This document shows positions 7,037 through 7,411 of a DNA stretch of 7,411 bases, one piece after another; within the stretch, counting starts at the first letter, position 1; the number at the start of each line of letters is the position of its first letter. Source of the DNA: Methanobacteriota archaeon (GTDB lineage Archaea; Halobacteriota; Halobacteria; Halobacteriales; Halalkalicoccaceae); the NCBI GenBank assembly GCA_022561895.1, contig JADFQH010000064.1, positions 1 to 7,411 of the forward strand, read 5' to 3'. A program made the position numbers and the translations under genes. The notes under the pieces are model-generated. The model saw only the letters and a list, made by a program, of their open reading frames with translations. It did not search any database and was not told where the DNA came from.

Positions 7037-7065
7037 TGCCAATCACGTAGAGACCTGTGCGACCA

Positions 7066-7075
7066 TCATATATAA
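7066..7075 (-). promoter_or_regulatory. TATA box of the livKHMGF operon
   Basis: The minus strand reads TTATATATGA, centred about 35 bases before the ATG at 7036. Archaeal transcription usually starts about 25 bases after the box, here near 7045, giving a leader of under ten bases. The AT-rich box stands out in GC-rich surroundings. It lies in the 73-base gap after the MaoC-like gene, so the transporter can be transcribed on its own even if read-through from the upstream gene also occurs. Confidence 0.6.
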
Positions 7076-7109
7076 CTGCTGTGGAAAAGTGCCAGACGGA
7101 GACGGGATG

Positions 7110-7411
7110 CTACTCGACCAACGACAACAGCTCACACGACAGCACCGCCTCCTCATCCTGATTCGAAACCGTGACCCCGTACCGAATCACTCCGCTCGCA
7201 ACCGGATGATCACGGGGTTCTTTTTCGATGACTTCGGTCGTGACACCGATCGTATCACCAACGAAGACGGGCGCGACGAAGCGAAGCCGATCGACACCGT
7301 AGAAGGCCACGACGTGGGATGGGCGCTTTCGAGCTTGCCATAGCAGCCCCGTCGAAATCGAGAAGACGAGCGCGCCGTGAGCGATCCGCTCGTCGAAACT
7401 CGACTCGCTCA
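7110..7411 (-). CDS. MaoC family hydratase, C-terminal part
   Basis: The frame is open from the window edge to TAG at 7110-7112 and gives about 100 residues; a GTG at 7310 is internal, because the family similarity continues upstream of it. The visible part starts SESSFDERIAHGALVFSIS, then RPSHVVAFYGVDRLRF, VFVGDTIGV and GVIRYGVTVSNQ. The pattern ERIAHG, then a helix, then FVAPVFVGDTI is typical of the hot-dog fold of MaoC-like (R)-specific enoyl-CoA hydratases and related dehydratases. The N-terminal part with the catalytic Asp and His is outside the window, so activity cannot be judged. The likely role is addition or removal of water on a CoA-thioester in the cytoplasm. It precedes the transporter on the same strand, which suggests a metabolic link but does not prove one. 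Confidence 0.85.
   Translation of the reverse strand, partial: SESSFDERIAHGALVFSISTGLLWQARKRPSHVVAFYGVDRLRFVAPVFVGDTIGVTTEVIEKEPRDHPVASGVIRYGVTVSNQDEEAVLSCELLSLVE

Noticed and set aside
1..7411. CRISPR array, tRNA, rRNA, insertion sequence or integrase
   Set aside because: I saw no spaced direct repeats, cloverleaf pattern, rRNA-like stretch, terminal inverted repeats or transposase/integrase motifs.

Overview
The window joins two pieces of DNA that do not look as if they come from the same organism. Bases 1 to about 800 are very GC-rich (73% in the 60-base line starting at 181). They look bacterial: a strong Shine-Dalgarno sequence precedes a short Sec-type lipoprotein gene on the + strand, and the tail of another gene lies just upstream. 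From about 810 to the end, GC is lower (62% in the line starting at 4921). This part reads as a halophilic archaeon (class Halobacteria): proteins rich in Asp and Glu, Tat-type lipoprotein signals with the RRxFL pattern, TATA-like boxes 32 to 35 bases before start codons that lack a Shine-Dalgarno sequence, and familiar haloarchaeal transporter sequences. The left piece may be Chloroflexota-like, but that is a guess.

The archaeal part is one transporter locus, all on the minus strand and read from right to left. It begins with the C-terminal 100 residues of a MaoC-family (hot-dog fold) hydratase, cut by the window edge. A short intergenic promoter follows, then a complete branched-chain amino acid type (HAAT/Liv) ABC transporter: substrate-binding lipoprotein, permeases LivH and LivM, and ATPases LivG and LivF. 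The last four genes overlap by ATGA at each of three junctions, so they are probably translationally coupled. After a 207-base gap with a hairpin and a second TATA-like box comes a second, different substrate-binding lipoprotein.

The two binding proteins probably share one membrane complex: each captures a ligand outside the cell and delivers it to LivH/LivM, and LivG/LivF power import with ATP. The MaoC neighbour hints that the imported compound may enter CoA-thioester metabolism, so the substrate need not be leucine.

The second binding protein is broken. After about residue 380 its reading frame runs into the antisense of the bacterial lipoprotein gene, and that lipoprotein gene ends in sequence that is the antisense of the binding protein. 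Both genes break at the same place (about 795 to 815) with no mobile element, repeat or integrase there. A chimeric metagenomic contig is the simplest explanation. I found no new defence, mobile or RNA system in this window.
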